Both the position numbers and the translations under genes were made by a program. Under the pieces are notes generated by a model. That model was not told where the DNA came from. It made no database searches and worked only from the letters and a program-made list of their open reading frames with translations. Shown one piece after another: positions 19,129 to 27,092 of a stretch of 64,000 bases of DNA; the stretch's first letter is position 1, and each line of letters opens with the position of its first letter. Origin of the DNA: an uncultured Acidobacteriota bacterium (GTDB taxonomy: Bacteria; Acidobacteriota; Blastocatellia; Pyrinomonadales; Pyrinomonadaceae); contig CALMAH010000013.1 of NCBI GenBank assembly GCA_937859595.1, positions 248,001-312,000 of the forward strand, given 5' to 3'.

Positions 19129-19977
19129 ATGAAAAACCCTACCAGACTTTCGCTTGTCCTGATATTCTTCGTTCTGATCTGCGCCGTGCCCGCTCTCGAT
19201 GCACAGGTTAAGCGGGTGACACATAAGACCGACCGTTTTGACTTTGGCGTCGGCGGAACGGTTTCGATCGTTGGTGCCCCGACCGGGTCGATCCGCGTAG
19301 AGGGATGGGCGAACCGTGAGGTGGAGATCTCCGCCGAGATCGAGGTACAGGCAGCCAACGACGCTGATCTTGCTATTTTGACCAAGATAACGGGATTTAT
19401 CCTTCAGGAAACGATCGGCAAAGCGGCCATCACCTCGACCGGCACACATGACCGCCGTGCGATAAGAAAGATCGACCGGAAATTTCCGAAGCATCTTATC
19501 GGCGTCCCCTACCGAATAGACTACGTCATAAAGGTGCCGCGATATACGGACCTGGACATCAACGGCGGCAAGGGTGACCTGAGCATCGCCGGTGTCGAAG
19601 GCGCGATAAAGGTCAATTTTATCGAGACGGAAGCAAAGATCGATCTGGTCGGGGGAGCAATAGCGGCGACATTTGGTTCAGGAAGTGTTGACCTGACCAT
19701 TCCTTCGCAAAGATGGCGGGGACGATTCGTAGATGTTTCTATAGCATCCGGCACAATGAACCTCTTTTTGCCGCACGGCCTCAATGCGGATTTCGACGCA
19801 ACGATCCTGAGAACAGGAAAGATCGAGAACGACTTTGAGGGCTTTAAGCCAAAAACGCGGCATACTGAATTTACCGAGCGTTCGATCGCTGCAAAGGCCG
19901 GTACCGGGACAATACCATTGAAATTTACCGTCGGTGACGGCACGATGACCATAAGAGAAACCGGAAAAGGCAGTTGA
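19129..19977 (+). CDS. DUF4097-family protein, exported (second copy)
   Basis: 282 residues with a clear signal peptide (LSLVLIFFVLICAVPALDA, then QVKRV). Core repeats resemble the neighbour upstream: GGTVSIVGAPTGSIRVEGWANREVEISAEIE, YRIDYVIKVPRYTDLDINGGKGDLSIAGVEG and GSGSVDLTIPSQRWRGRFVDVSIASGTMNLFLP. The shared motif S-x-R/V-V-E-G-W suggests the two genes arose by duplication. It is the last gene of the sigma module before the hairpin at the dcd start. Confidence 0.8.
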   Translation: MKNPTRLSLVLIFFVLICAVPALDAQVKRVTHKTDRFDFGVGGTVSIVGAPTGSIRVEGWANREVEISAEIEVQAANDADLAILTKITGFILQETIGKAAITSTGTHDRRAIRKIDRKFPKHLIGVPYRIDYVIKVPRYTDLDINGGKGDLSIAGVEGAIKVNFIETEAKIDLVGGAIAATFGSGSVDLTIPSQRWRGRFVDVSIASGTMNLFLPHGLNADFDATILRTGKIENDFEGFKPKTRHTEFTERSIAAKAGTGTIPLKFTVGDGTMTIRETGKGS

Positions 19978-20003
19978 ACTGACCGAGATTTTCTATAATT
20001 TAC

Positions 20004-20040
20004 TAAAGGTGGTAACGTATTTTGCGTTACCATTTTTTTA
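20004..20040 (+). promoter_or_regulatory. Hairpin with T-run overlapping the dcd ribosome binding region
   Basis: TGGTAACG (20010-20017) pairs perfectly with CGTTACCA (20025-20032). The stem can be extended by G-U and A-U pairs between AAAGG (20005-20009) and the following T-run (20033-20039). It has the shape of a rho-independent terminator for the DUF4097 operon. It also covers AAAGGTGG, the only SD-like sequence before dcd. Confidence 0.6.
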
Positions 20041-20633
20041 TGTCGATAAAATCAGATATCTGGCTTAGGCGGATGGCGGAGGAGTACGAAATGATCTCGC
20101 CTTTTCTGCCGGAGCTTGTTAGAGAAGTTAACGGCTCCCGGATAATTTCTGCCGGCACATCGAGCTATGGGTACGATATGAGGCTGGCTGACGACGGCTT
20201 TAAGATCTTTTCGTCTGTTCATGCAAAAGAGATCGATCCTAAGCGGTTCAATGAGCAGTATTCGCTGGTAGAGCCGGAGATACAGACGGCCGAGGACGGG
20301 GCGAAATACTATCTGCTGCCGCCGCACCACTACGGGCTCGGCGTTACGGTGGAGACCTTTAAGATGCCGCGAAATGTTACGGGAATAGCACTCGGCAAAT
20401 CAACCTATGCCCGTGCCGGGCTGCTTGTGAACACGACGCCTCTTGAGGCGGGCTGGACGGGGCGTCTGGTGGTCGAGATAGCAAATCTCGCGAACCTGCC
20501 GCTCAGGGTCTATGTGAACGAGGGTATCGGCCAAATACTTTTCTTTGAATCGGACGAGGACTGCGCGGTCTCATACGAAGACCGCGGCGGCAAATACCAA
20601 GGCCAGACCGGCCTAACATACGCAAAAGTATGA
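20040..20633 (+). CDS. dcd: dCTP deaminase
   Basis: Converts dCTP to dUTP (or dUMP in bifunctional forms), supplying precursors for thymidylate. Its 197 residues contain INPASxD-like SAGTSSYGYDMRL, GVTVETFKMPRNVTGIALGKSTYARAGLLVN and TPLEAGWTGRLVVEIAN with the catalytic glutamate, then GGKYQGQTGLTYAKV. ATG 20040 gives MSIKSDIWLRRMAEEY, the family-type N-terminus. A TTG at 20022 is also in frame and has better SD spacing. It overlaps the downstream peptidase gene by 4 nt (ATGA). Confidence 0.95.
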   Translation: MSIKSDIWLRRMAEEYEMISPFLPELVREVNGSRIISAGTSSYGYDMRLADDGFKIFSSVHAKEIDPKRFNEQYSLVEPEIQTAEDGAKYYLLPPHHYGLGVTVETFKMPRNVTGIALGKSTYARAGLLVNTTPLEAGWTGRLVVEIANLANLPLRVYVNEGIGQILFFESDEDCAVSYEDRGGKYQGQTGLTYAKV

Positions 20634-21826
20634 AGACCTGTTTTTACAAGATCGGCTGTGTCGTGCTTTGGCTAACGGTCGCTGCAGCTGCGTTTGGTCA
20701 GCAATCGACGCGTCCACGGGCACGCGACCTTGGCATTACGATCGGAATTTTGCCGACCGGGCAGCTTAATTCGATCACGGATGTGGCCGGAGTCGGCGTC
20801 GGGCAGACGACGATCATCAAGGGCGACAATGTTCGCACCGGCGTAACTGCGATATTGCCCCACAACGGGAATTTGTTTCGGGAGAAAGTGCCGGGTGCCG
20901 TTTTTGTCGGCAATGGCTTCGGCAAGCTCGCCGGTTCGACGCAGGTTAACGAACTCGGCGAGATAGAAACGCCGATACTCTTGACCTCGACGCTGGCGGT
21001 ACCCCGAGTTGCGGACTTTCTGATGGACTATATGCTCGCCCTGCCCGGGAACGAGCAGGTGCGGTCGATAAATCCACTGGTCGCCGAGACGAACGACGGT
21101 GGGCTTAACGACGGCCGTGGCCGCCACATAACCCGCGACGATGTTTTCAATGCTTTGAAAAATGCATCCGGCGGGCCGGTAGAGGAAGGCTCGGTCGGTG
21201 CGGGAACGGGAACGGTCGCATTCGGCTGGAAAGGCGGCATCGGCACAGCTTCGCGAAAACTTCCCGCCTCGCTTGGCGGATTTACGCTCGGCGTCCTTGT
21301 GCAATCAAACTTCGGCGGCGTATTGATGATCGACGGCGTTCCGGTCGGCCAAGAACTCGGACGATACTACTTGAAAGATTCGCTTGCTTCCACAGAATCG
21401 GAAAGCGCCATCAGCGGAGACAATCCAAAATCCGAAATCGAAAATCCAAGATCGGCTGATGGTTCTATCATCATCGTGATTGCTACGGATGCCCCGCTTG
21501 ATCATCGCCAGCTAATGCGGCTTGCCTCGCGTTCGATGGTTGGCCTGGGACGTACCGGCTCGTCAATGACGAACGGAAGCGGTGACTATGCGATAGCATT
21601 TTCTACATCCAACCGCATCAATGCCTCAGATCGTATCCGCAACATCTCGGCCCTCGGTAATGATGCGATGTCACCGCTGTTTCAAGCCGTGATCGAAGCC
21701 ACCGAGGAGGCGATAGTAAACTCAATGCTCAAAGCGACTACGGTAACAGGTAATGGCCGCACCGTAGCGGCACTTCCGATAGACCGGCTAAGGGAGATCA
21801 TGCGCAAATACGGGAAGATCGACTGA
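20630..21826 (+). CDS. P1-family (DmpA/BapA-type) self-processing aminopeptidase, exported
   Basis: 398 residues with signal peptide (VVLWLTVAAAAFG, then QQSTRPRARDLG). It belongs to the N-terminal nucleophile hydrolases of peptidase family S58/P1: SITDVAGVGVGQTTI, TGVTAILPH, VGAGTGTVAFGWKGGIGTASR and the autocleavage site ADG-SIIIVIATDAPL, with the predicted nucleophile Ser279. Members release N-terminal residues from short or beta-amino-acid peptides. The segment just before the cleavage site (residues about 255-277) is longer than usual and derives from a dispersed repeat. ATGA overlap with dcd implies translational coupling. Confidence 0.9.
   Translation: MKTCFYKIGCVVLWLTVAAAAFGQQSTRPRARDLGITIGILPTGQLNSITDVAGVGVGQTTIIKGDNVRTGVTAILPHNGNLFREKVPGAVFVGNGFGKLAGSTQVNELGEIETPILLTSTLAVPRVADFLMDYMLALPGNEQVRSINPLVAETNDGGLNDGRGRHITRDDVFNALKNASGGPVEEGSVGAGTGTVAFGWKGGIGTASRKLPASLGGFTLGVLVQSNFGGVLMIDGVPVGQELGRYYLKDSLASTESESAISGDNPKSEIENPRSADGSIIIVIATDAPLDHRQLMRLASRSMVGLGRTGSSMTNGSGDYAIAFSTSNRINASDRIRNISALGNDAMSPLFQAVIEATEEAIVNSMLKATTVTGNGRTVAALPIDRLREIMRKYGKID
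21422..21453 (+). repeat. Dispersed short repeat inserted in frame in the P1 peptidase gene
   Basis: Encodes NPKSEIENPRS. A 19-nt block (CCAAAATCCGAAATCGAAA, 21425-21443) is identical to 26238-26256 in the aldehyde dehydrogenase gene, and AAAATCCAAGATC also occurs in both. Confidence 0.8.
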
Positions 21827-21862
21827 CCTTCCCGCCCTTTGGACAACGTCTTTATGTTCGCA

Positions 21863-22960
21863 CTAAAGGGTGTCGTCGGTACTTGTATCAAAGCTTGAGG
21901 CACCGGCGTCCATCGGTGCGTCAAAACCGGTGTCGACCGAGGCGAGTGCTGCATCATACGAACCGCCGGAATCAACCGCGGACGAGGGGTCGTAGTCCTG
22001 CATTATGCTGTTCGGGTCCGCCATCTCGGCATAACCCGCAGCCGCCTCCTGATTGTCCGCAGCTCGGCCCATCAGGTCATCCGCAAGCTGCTGGTTCCCC
22101 GCCTCGGCGTAATACTCCGCATCCCTGACGTTCTCTTTCGCGGTGTCTTCCTTATAGGTTGCCCAGTCGAGATTCTGCACGTCGCGGCCCGACTGACCCG
22201 TATGATCGGCACCGCCCGCAGCCATATCGGCATCTCTGGTCGCATAACCGGCATTTTGAGCGGCTTCGCGAGCGCCTTCGTAGTCACCTTGTGCGATGAG
22301 ATCCGCCTGTTCCTGCTGCAGATCGCGCGCGGCGTCCTGTTTGTCAGCGGCATAGGCGAGATCCTGAGCGTCATATACCCCAAGCATACTCTGATCGCCT
22401 GCTTCACCGGCTGCATGTTCTGCGGCTTCGCGGGCCTCGGCGGCCGCCCTGTAGTCGCCCTGTTCAACAAACCTGTCAGCCGCCTCTTGTGCCTCTCGTG
22501 CGGCATCGGCCTGCATTGCCGACCGATCGCCGCCGGACTCTGCCGACGCATCTGAGATCACACCGCCAACAACAGGATCAGAGCCGACTTCATCGCTTAG
22601 CGTTTCGTTAAGCGGTGATTCTGTGGCTACGGCAAATGTGTCTATGACGGGCGAATCGACCATCTCCTGCTGAAACGACTCGCCACCGACATTGAACTCG
22701 ACATTGTTCTGCTGAATAATGTTGACCTGATCGATCTGAACATGACCGGGTGCGGCCGCGTCACTTGCAAGATCCATCTCGGCAGCGTCGGCTTCTTCTT
22801 CATCCGAATCCGTATCGAAGATCGCATCAACGACGCGTTCGATCAGGCCCTTTTCGGCCTCCGCTTCCTCAGGAGTAACCGTCTTGGTGGTGATCTCAAC
22901 TGTGGTCTCAGTGCCGTCGGGCGCGGTCTCGGTGATAGTCATTTTCTCTTCAGTCGCCAT
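21863..22960 (-). CDS. Acidic repetitive alpha-helical protein, unknown function
   Basis: 365 residues, strongly acidic, rich in Ala, Asp and Glu, with no signal peptide or membrane span. The middle holds imperfect helical repeats built on V/L-x-QGDY-x-A/G-A-x-EAA: FVEQGDYRAAAEAREAAEHAAG, LIAQGDYEGAREAAQNAGYA and a looser third unit YAEAGNQQLADDLMGRAADNQEAA, suggesting a TPR-like solenoid. The N-terminus (MTITETAPDGTETTVEITTKTVTPEEAEAEKG) and the Ser/Asp-rich C-terminus are probably disordered. Its start overlaps the end of the M48-like gene by 11 nt, so the two are co-translated. No function can be assigned. Confidence 0.7.
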   Translation of the reverse strand: MATEEKMTITETAPDGTETTVEITTKTVTPEEAEAEKGLIERVVDAIFDTDSDEEEADAAEMDLASDAAAPGHVQIDQVNIIQQNNVEFNVGGESFQQEMVDSPVIDTFAVATESPLNETLSDEVGSDPVVGGVISDASAESGGDRSAMQADAAREAQEAADRFVEQGDYRAAAEAREAAEHAAGEAGDQSMLGVYDAQDLAYAADKQDAARDLQQEQADLIAQGDYEGAREAAQNAGYATRDADMAAGGADHTGQSGRDVQNLDWATYKEDTAKENVRDAEYYAEAGNQQLADDLMGRAADNQEAAAGYAEMADPNSIMQDYDPSSAVDSGGSYDAALASVDTGFDAPMDAGASSFDTSTDDTL

Positions 22961-24416
22961 AATTCATGTTCTCCTGTTGTTTTCTTTCGCGGGCCTGGCC
23001 CGAGGGTTGTCCGCTGGTGATCGCGTTTATTTCAAGACGCGTGATGGTCCGGCATTTTGCGTCTGGACATCGAACGGGCAGATCGCTCCCGCCTCCGAAA
23101 GCGGACATCGGTATCCGCATCGATCGGCCACAGGCCGAACATTTGAAGCGGATAACATTGGGTAGTTTTTTTTCAGCGGCGGCAGGCTGTCTTGGAGCAG
23201 TGCGGCGTATCGTATCGCCGATTATCTTCAGGTATCCCTGCAACTCCGGGCTCTTTGCATACTGTGTCAAAAGCTTTAGGCGCGGGCCGATATACGGTGT
23301 AGAGGTCGTGGTCAACTCAGAGAGCCTAAGCATGTCACCGTCGTCGGTCGATTGCTGTTCGATCCACGAATCGATATTGAGCTGCCGATATAGCAGAGAC
23401 GATTTCAGCGACCACGAGAGAAGTACCCGGCGCGCGATCTCTTCATTCCCGACCGTGAGCAGGCCGGCCCGGTCAGCCGTTATCTCGGCCTGGCGCGCCC
23501 ACGCGAGCAGCGGCATTTCGATCGCGCCTCCGATCAGGGCCGTTGGGCTGAGGATCGCATTGAAGATCCCGCCCGCCATAACCCCCCTCTGCGGCCCTTG
23601 TTCGCCGAGGAAAAAGCGAATGACGGTCTTCCAAAGGGCGTGCCCGGCCTTGCAGTGTCCGAGTTCGCGAGCGAGAAGATAGAGCATATCGACACCCTGG
23701 AAATTTCCGGCCATCGCCGAGCCGACAACGATGAAGGAGTCGTTATCGCTGCCAAATGTCAGCATGTCCCAGGGACGTTCACCCGAAAGATAAACATCCG
23801 GCATATGGCTCATCCCCAGGATACGTGCGGCTCGAACCGCCTGGCCAAAAATATGAGGCATCTGCCGCTCGCCGAGCCTTACACCGTTGAATGTGACCTC
23901 GATCCATCGCCGGCCAACCTTTTCCGAAACTGCCTTGGCCGCCATGTTCAACGGCTTCATCGATTTCAGCACCGCCATTGCTTTAGCATCTGCGGCCCAT
24001 GCGAACGCCGAGGCATCAACCTGATAACCCGGAACCAATGGTCGCAGCCAGCGGCACTCCGAACACATCACGGTCTTTTCCGGAAGGCCATGGCCCGAAC
24101 CTCCGCAGGTTCTGCAAATTGGCTGTTGCCGGACAGGAGCGGCATATCCAACCTGAGGCGTTTGATGATATTGGACGGGCGGCTGATTCATTTGATGCCC
24201 CGGCGGCGGCATCTGCGGTGAATGTTGGGCCGGATCGGGTCGGCCTGCGTGCGGAACCGGCTGCTGCCCGGCTTTGTTCGGTGGCTGAGGGGGCGCGGGC
24301 CACGCGTCCTGTCGGACGACGACGGCGACGCCGCAATAAATGCAGAACCGCGAGCCGCCCGGCGGCTGGTCGTGTCCGTTTTGGCACTTTTGCGTCTGTG
24401 ATGCTTGTCCCGACAT
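22950..24416 (-). CDS. Zinc-ribbon M48-like metallopeptidase homologue with altered HExxH motif
   Basis: 488 residues. The N-terminal zinc ribbon (CQNGH...FCIYCG) is followed by a Pro/Gln-rich linker and a second ribbon (CRTCGGSGHG...CSEC). An M48 (Ste24/HtpX-like) core comes next and a C-terminal ribbon (FKCSACGRSMRIP...CPDAKC) closes the protein. The M48 motif HExxH reads Arg250-Glu-Leu-Gly-His254 in LLARELGHCKAGH. The codon is CGC at 23669-23667, one base from a His codon. The third ligand motif EITADRAG is present. Peptidase activity is therefore doubtful. It lies in an operon between a zinc-ribbon DUF4190 protein and the acidic repeat protein. Confidence 0.82.
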   Translation of the reverse strand: MSGQASQTQKCQNGHDQPPGGSRFCIYCGVAVVVRQDAWPAPPQPPNKAGQQPVPHAGRPDPAQHSPQMPPPGHQMNQPPVQYHQTPQVGYAAPVRQQPICRTCGGSGHGLPEKTVMCSECRWLRPLVPGYQVDASAFAWAADAKAMAVLKSMKPLNMAAKAVSEKVGRRWIEVTFNGVRLGERQMPHIFGQAVRAARILGMSHMPDVYLSGERPWDMLTFGSDNDSFIVVGSAMAGNFQGVDMLYLLARELGHCKAGHALWKTVIRFFLGEQGPQRGVMAGGIFNAILSPTALIGGAIEMPLLAWARQAEITADRAGLLTVGNEEIARRVLLSWSLKSSLLYRQLNIDSWIEQQSTDDGDMLRLSELTTTSTPYIGPRLKLLTQYAKSPELQGYLKIIGDTIRRTAPRQPAAAEKKLPNVIRFKCSACGRSMRIPMSAFGGGSDLPVRCPDAKCRTITRLEINAITSGQPSGQARERKQQENMNYGD

Positions 24417-24430
24417 TCAATTCCGAAAGA

Positions 24431-24871
24431 TCAATAGTAGTAGGGATTTGCCGCCGCCGACATCATGGACAGCAGGATCCAGAGGATATAGAATCCCGCG
24501 TGGATGACCGAAGCTGCGATGCCGCCCCACAACCCGATCATCGCCATTACCTTAGAATCCGGCGACGTGCGGCCCGATTTTATTCCGTCCAACTCCATCC
24601 AGCCCAAGATCGCCGCCGGAACACCGGTAAACGGACCGCAGCAAAGTATTGCGACTATTGCCAGGATCATTGCCACGAGGCCCTTTTGGCTTGGCTGGGC
24701 ACCGGTGGGGTTCGTACCGGCTATCGGTCCGCCGACATTGGCACCCGGCCATTGCTGTGCCTGCTGCTGACCGATAAACGGTGCCGAAGGCTGGAGCGGC
24801 GAGGCGCAGCCACGGCAAAAGGCAGCATCGGGCGGGTTAAGTTGGTTACATTGCGGACACGGCTTTGTCAT
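24431..24871 (-). CDS. Zinc-ribbon DUF4190 membrane protein
   Basis: 146 residues. A four-cysteine ribbon at the N-terminus (CPQCNQLNPPDAAFCRGC) precedes a Pro/Gln/Gly-rich linker and a DUF4190-type region. That region has two membrane spans: LVAMILAIVAILCCGPFTGVPAAILGWMEL, and IGLWGGIAASVIHAGFYILWILLS. It starts the three-gene minus-strand operon, 14 bp ahead of the M48-like gene. A shared architecture of ribbon plus linker suggests all three act together at the membrane, but their job is unknown. Confidence 0.78.
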   Translation of the reverse strand: MTKPCPQCNQLNPPDAAFCRGCASPLQPSAPFIGQQQAQQWPGANVGGPIAGTNPTGAQPSQKGLVAMILAIVAILCCGPFTGVPAAILGWMELDGIKSGRTSPDSKVMAMIGLWGGIAASVIHAGFYILWILLSMMSAAANPYYY

Positions 24872-25119
24872 ATATTTGATCTGAGACCTTCGGGAATTCC
24901 CCGGACGTTATAATTCTGATCGTGCCCATTGCTTTACGGGCCGCAGGCTCCTTCTAACTCAGAAAGCGAATTTATCGCCGGGAAAAGGCCATTTGCCAGG
25001 GTGATTTTTGGTAATATAGCCTAACTTTCTGATTTAACGAAATCCCAAGCTCCGAGATCGGCGGACCTTTAGCAAAATTTCGGATATTCAGACACGGAAC
25101 ACGATATATCGAAAACGTG

Positions 25120-26613
25120 ATGACGCAAAAGATCGAAAACTATATCGGCGGCAAAATGGCCGCACCGGTTTCGGGAGAATACTTTGAAAACGTTGAACCG
25201 GCGACGGGAGAGGTTTATTCGCAGATCCCGGACTCCGACGAGCGCGATGTGAACTTGGCGGCGGACGCGGCGAAGTCTGCTTTTCCTTCGTGGTCAACAA
25301 CCCCGCCTGAAGAAAGATTTGCGATATTGATGCGGCTCGTTTCGCTGATAGAACGCGGTCTCGAACAGCTTGCACAGGCGGAATCGAAAGACAACGGAAA
25401 GCCCGTTTCACTTGCCAGGGCGGTCGATATACCGCGTGCGGCGGCAAATTTTCGTTTTTATGCGACCGCCGCGATGCACCTGGCGAACGAATCGCACGAA
25501 ACGTTCGGTGCGGGCGGAGTTCACGCGATCAATTACACACTTCGCCAGCCGGTCGGCGTGGCGGGCTGCATTTCGCCGTGGAACCTGCCGCTATATCTTT
25601 TTACCTGGAAGATCGCACCCGCGATAGCGTCGGGCTGCACCGTCGTCGCCAAGCCGAGCGAGGTGACGCCGATGACGGCATATCTGCTCTCAAAACTTTG
25701 CATCGAAGCGGGTCTGCCCGCCGGTGTTTTGAATATAGTCCACGGAACGGGGCCAAAGGTCGGCTCGGCTATCGTCGCCCACAAAGATATCAAAGCTATT
25801 TCGTTCACCGGTGGCACAAAGACCGGCGAAGAGATCGCCCGCACCGCCGCACCGATGTTCAAAAAGCTCTCGCTCGAACTCGGCGGCAAGAACCCGAACA
25901 TCATCTTTGCCGACTGCAATTACGAGGAGATGCTGGCGACGACCGTCCGCTCGTCTTTCTCGAACCAGGGCGAGATATGCCTATGCGGCTCGCGTATCTT
26001 CGTCGAGCGGCCACTATACGATAGGTTCAAAAAGGACTTCGTCGAACGTGTTTCGGCATTAAAGGTCGGCGACCCGAACGACCCCGCAACCGACGTCGGC
26101 GCTATTGTTTCGAAACAGCACTTCGAAAAGATCCTCTCCTATATCGACCTCGCAAAGGAAGAAGGCGGCACGATCCTGACCGGCGGGAGCACAGTGGACA
26201 GCGGACAATGGACAGTGGAAAATCCAAGATCCGAGACCCAAAATCCGAAATCGAAAGGTTGGTTCATCGAGCCGACCGTCATCGAAGGCCTCTCCCACGA
26301 CTGCCGGACGAACCAGGAAGAGATATTTGGCCCGGTGGTAACCATCATGCCTTTCGATACAGAGGACGAGGTGCTGGAATACGCGAACAGCGTCCGCTAC
26401 GGCCTGGCGGCAATGCTCTGGACCGAGAACCTCTCGCGGGCCCACCGCATCTCAGCTTTATTGGAATCGGGCATCGTCTGGGTAAATTGCTGGATGCTCC
26501 GCGACCTTCGCACGCCATTCGGCGGCGTAAAAGACAGCGGTATCGGCCGCGAAGGTGGATTTGAGGCTCTGCGATTCTTTACGGAAGAGAAGAATGTTTG
26601 TGTAAAACTGTGA
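25120..26613 (+). CDS. Aldehyde dehydrogenase, 2-aminomuconate / 2-hydroxymuconate semialdehyde dehydrogenase type
   Basis: 497 residues, ALDH superfamily. The substrate would be 2-aminomuconate semialdehyde from ACMS decarboxylase, oxidised with NAD+ to 2-aminomuconate. Motifs seen: CISPWNLPLYLFTWKIAPA, SFTGGTKTGEEIA, LELGGKNPNI with the general-base Glu, FSNQGEICLCGSRIFVE with the catalytic Cys, EIFGPVVTIMPF and the C-terminal VWVNCWMLRDLRTPFGGVKDSG, which is typical of the AMSDH/HMSD group (human ALDH8A1). An in-frame repeat-derived insert of about 22 residues precedes WFIEPTVI. GTG 25117 is an alternative start. It is the first gene of the kynurenine region. Confidence 0.9.
   Translation: MTQKIENYIGGKMAAPVSGEYFENVEPATGEVYSQIPDSDERDVNLAADAAKSAFPSWSTTPPEERFAILMRLVSLIERGLEQLAQAESKDNGKPVSLARAVDIPRAAANFRFYATAAMHLANESHETFGAGGVHAINYTLRQPVGVAGCISPWNLPLYLFTWKIAPAIASGCTVVAKPSEVTPMTAYLLSKLCIEAGLPAGVLNIVHGTGPKVGSAIVAHKDIKAISFTGGTKTGEEIARTAAPMFKKLSLELGGKNPNIIFADCNYEEMLATTVRSSFSNQGEICLCGSRIFVERPLYDRFKKDFVERVSALKVGDPNDPATDVGAIVSKQHFEKILSYIDLAKEEGGTILTGGSTVDSGQWTVENPRSETQNPKSKGWFIEPTVIEGLSHDCRTNQEEIFGPVVTIMPFDTEDEVLEYANSVRYGLAAMLWTENLSRAHRISALLESGIVWVNCWMLRDLRTPFGGVKDSGIGREGGFEALRFFTEEKNVCVKL
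26191..26256 (+). repeat. Dispersed short repeat inserted in frame in the aldehyde dehydrogenase gene
   Basis: Two repeat types in tandem: an ACAGTGGACAGCGGACAATGG-like block (26191-26218) encoding TVDSGQWTVE, and the AAAATCC block (26219-26256) encoding NPRSETQNPKSK. The latter shares 19 identical bases with the P1 peptidase gene. It adds about 22 residues between TGG and the WFIEPTV motif. Confidence 0.8.
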
Positions 26614-26623
26614 CCCGGATCGA

Positions 26624-26681
26624 ACCACGAAGGCACGAAGACACAAAGGAAAAAAACTTAGTGTCCTCGTGTCTTAGTGGT
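26624..26681. repeat. Imperfect palindrome, copy A, upstream of the GxxExxY gene
   Basis: The left arm (26624-26644) begins ACCACGAAGGCACGAAG and pairs with the right arm (26661-26681) at 18 of 21 positions around a 16-nt A-rich centre. Same family and same orientation as 27093-27153. The GTG at 26677, in frame with the following gene, lies in the right arm. Confidence 0.85.
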
Positions 26682-26691
26682 CAAAAACACG

Positions 26692-27084
26692 ATGAACTAT
26701 CCCGATCTCTCTGAAACAGAAGAAAGAATTGGCAAGGCGATCGTCAATGCGGCCTTTATTATTCACAAGACAATCGGCCCCGGCTTGCTTGAGAAAGTGT
26801 ATGAAGTATGTTTGACGCACGAATTGACTAAAACCGGCCTGAACGTGAAACGGCAAGTGGTGATACCTATCGTTTACGACGGTATCTCTTTCGAAGAGGG
26901 GATGCGACTCGACCTGCTCGTTAACGATATTGTGATAGTCGAGATAAAATCTGTAGATCTGATGAATCCGGTATGGAAAGCACAGATCATAAGTTACTTG
27001 AAATTAACTGGATTGAGTCTCGGATATTTGATCAATTTTAACGTTCCGCTAATCAAAGACGGGATCAATCGATTTAGGAACTAA
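26692..27084 (+). CDS. GxxExxY protein (PD-(D/E)XK nuclease-superfamily type)
   Basis: 130 residues. The family signature is clear: GPGLLEKVYEVCLTHEL (GxxExxY), followed by GLNVKRQVVIPIVYDG and RLDLLVNDIVIVEIKS, which supplies the D...ExK core of PD-(D/E)XK-like folds, and SYLKLTGLSLGYLINFNV. The biochemical function of the family is unproven. Two copies of one imperfect palindrome flank the gene as direct repeats, suggesting a mobile or once-mobile cassette. GTG 26677 is an alternative start, but ATG 26692 gives the usual N-terminus. Confidence 0.88.
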   Translation: MNYPDLSETEERIGKAIVNAAFIIHKTIGPGLLEKVYEVCLTHELTKTGLNVKRQVVIPIVYDGISFEEGMRLDLLVNDIVIVEIKSVDLMNPVWKAQIISYLKLTGLSLGYLINFNVPLIKDGINRFRN

Positions 27085-27092
27085 AGATATCT

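Noticed and set aside
23999..24913. 304-codon + strand open frame across the M48-like and DUF4190 genes
   Set aside because: Crosses two opposite-strand genes, and its Arg-rich composition is typical of a shadow frame.
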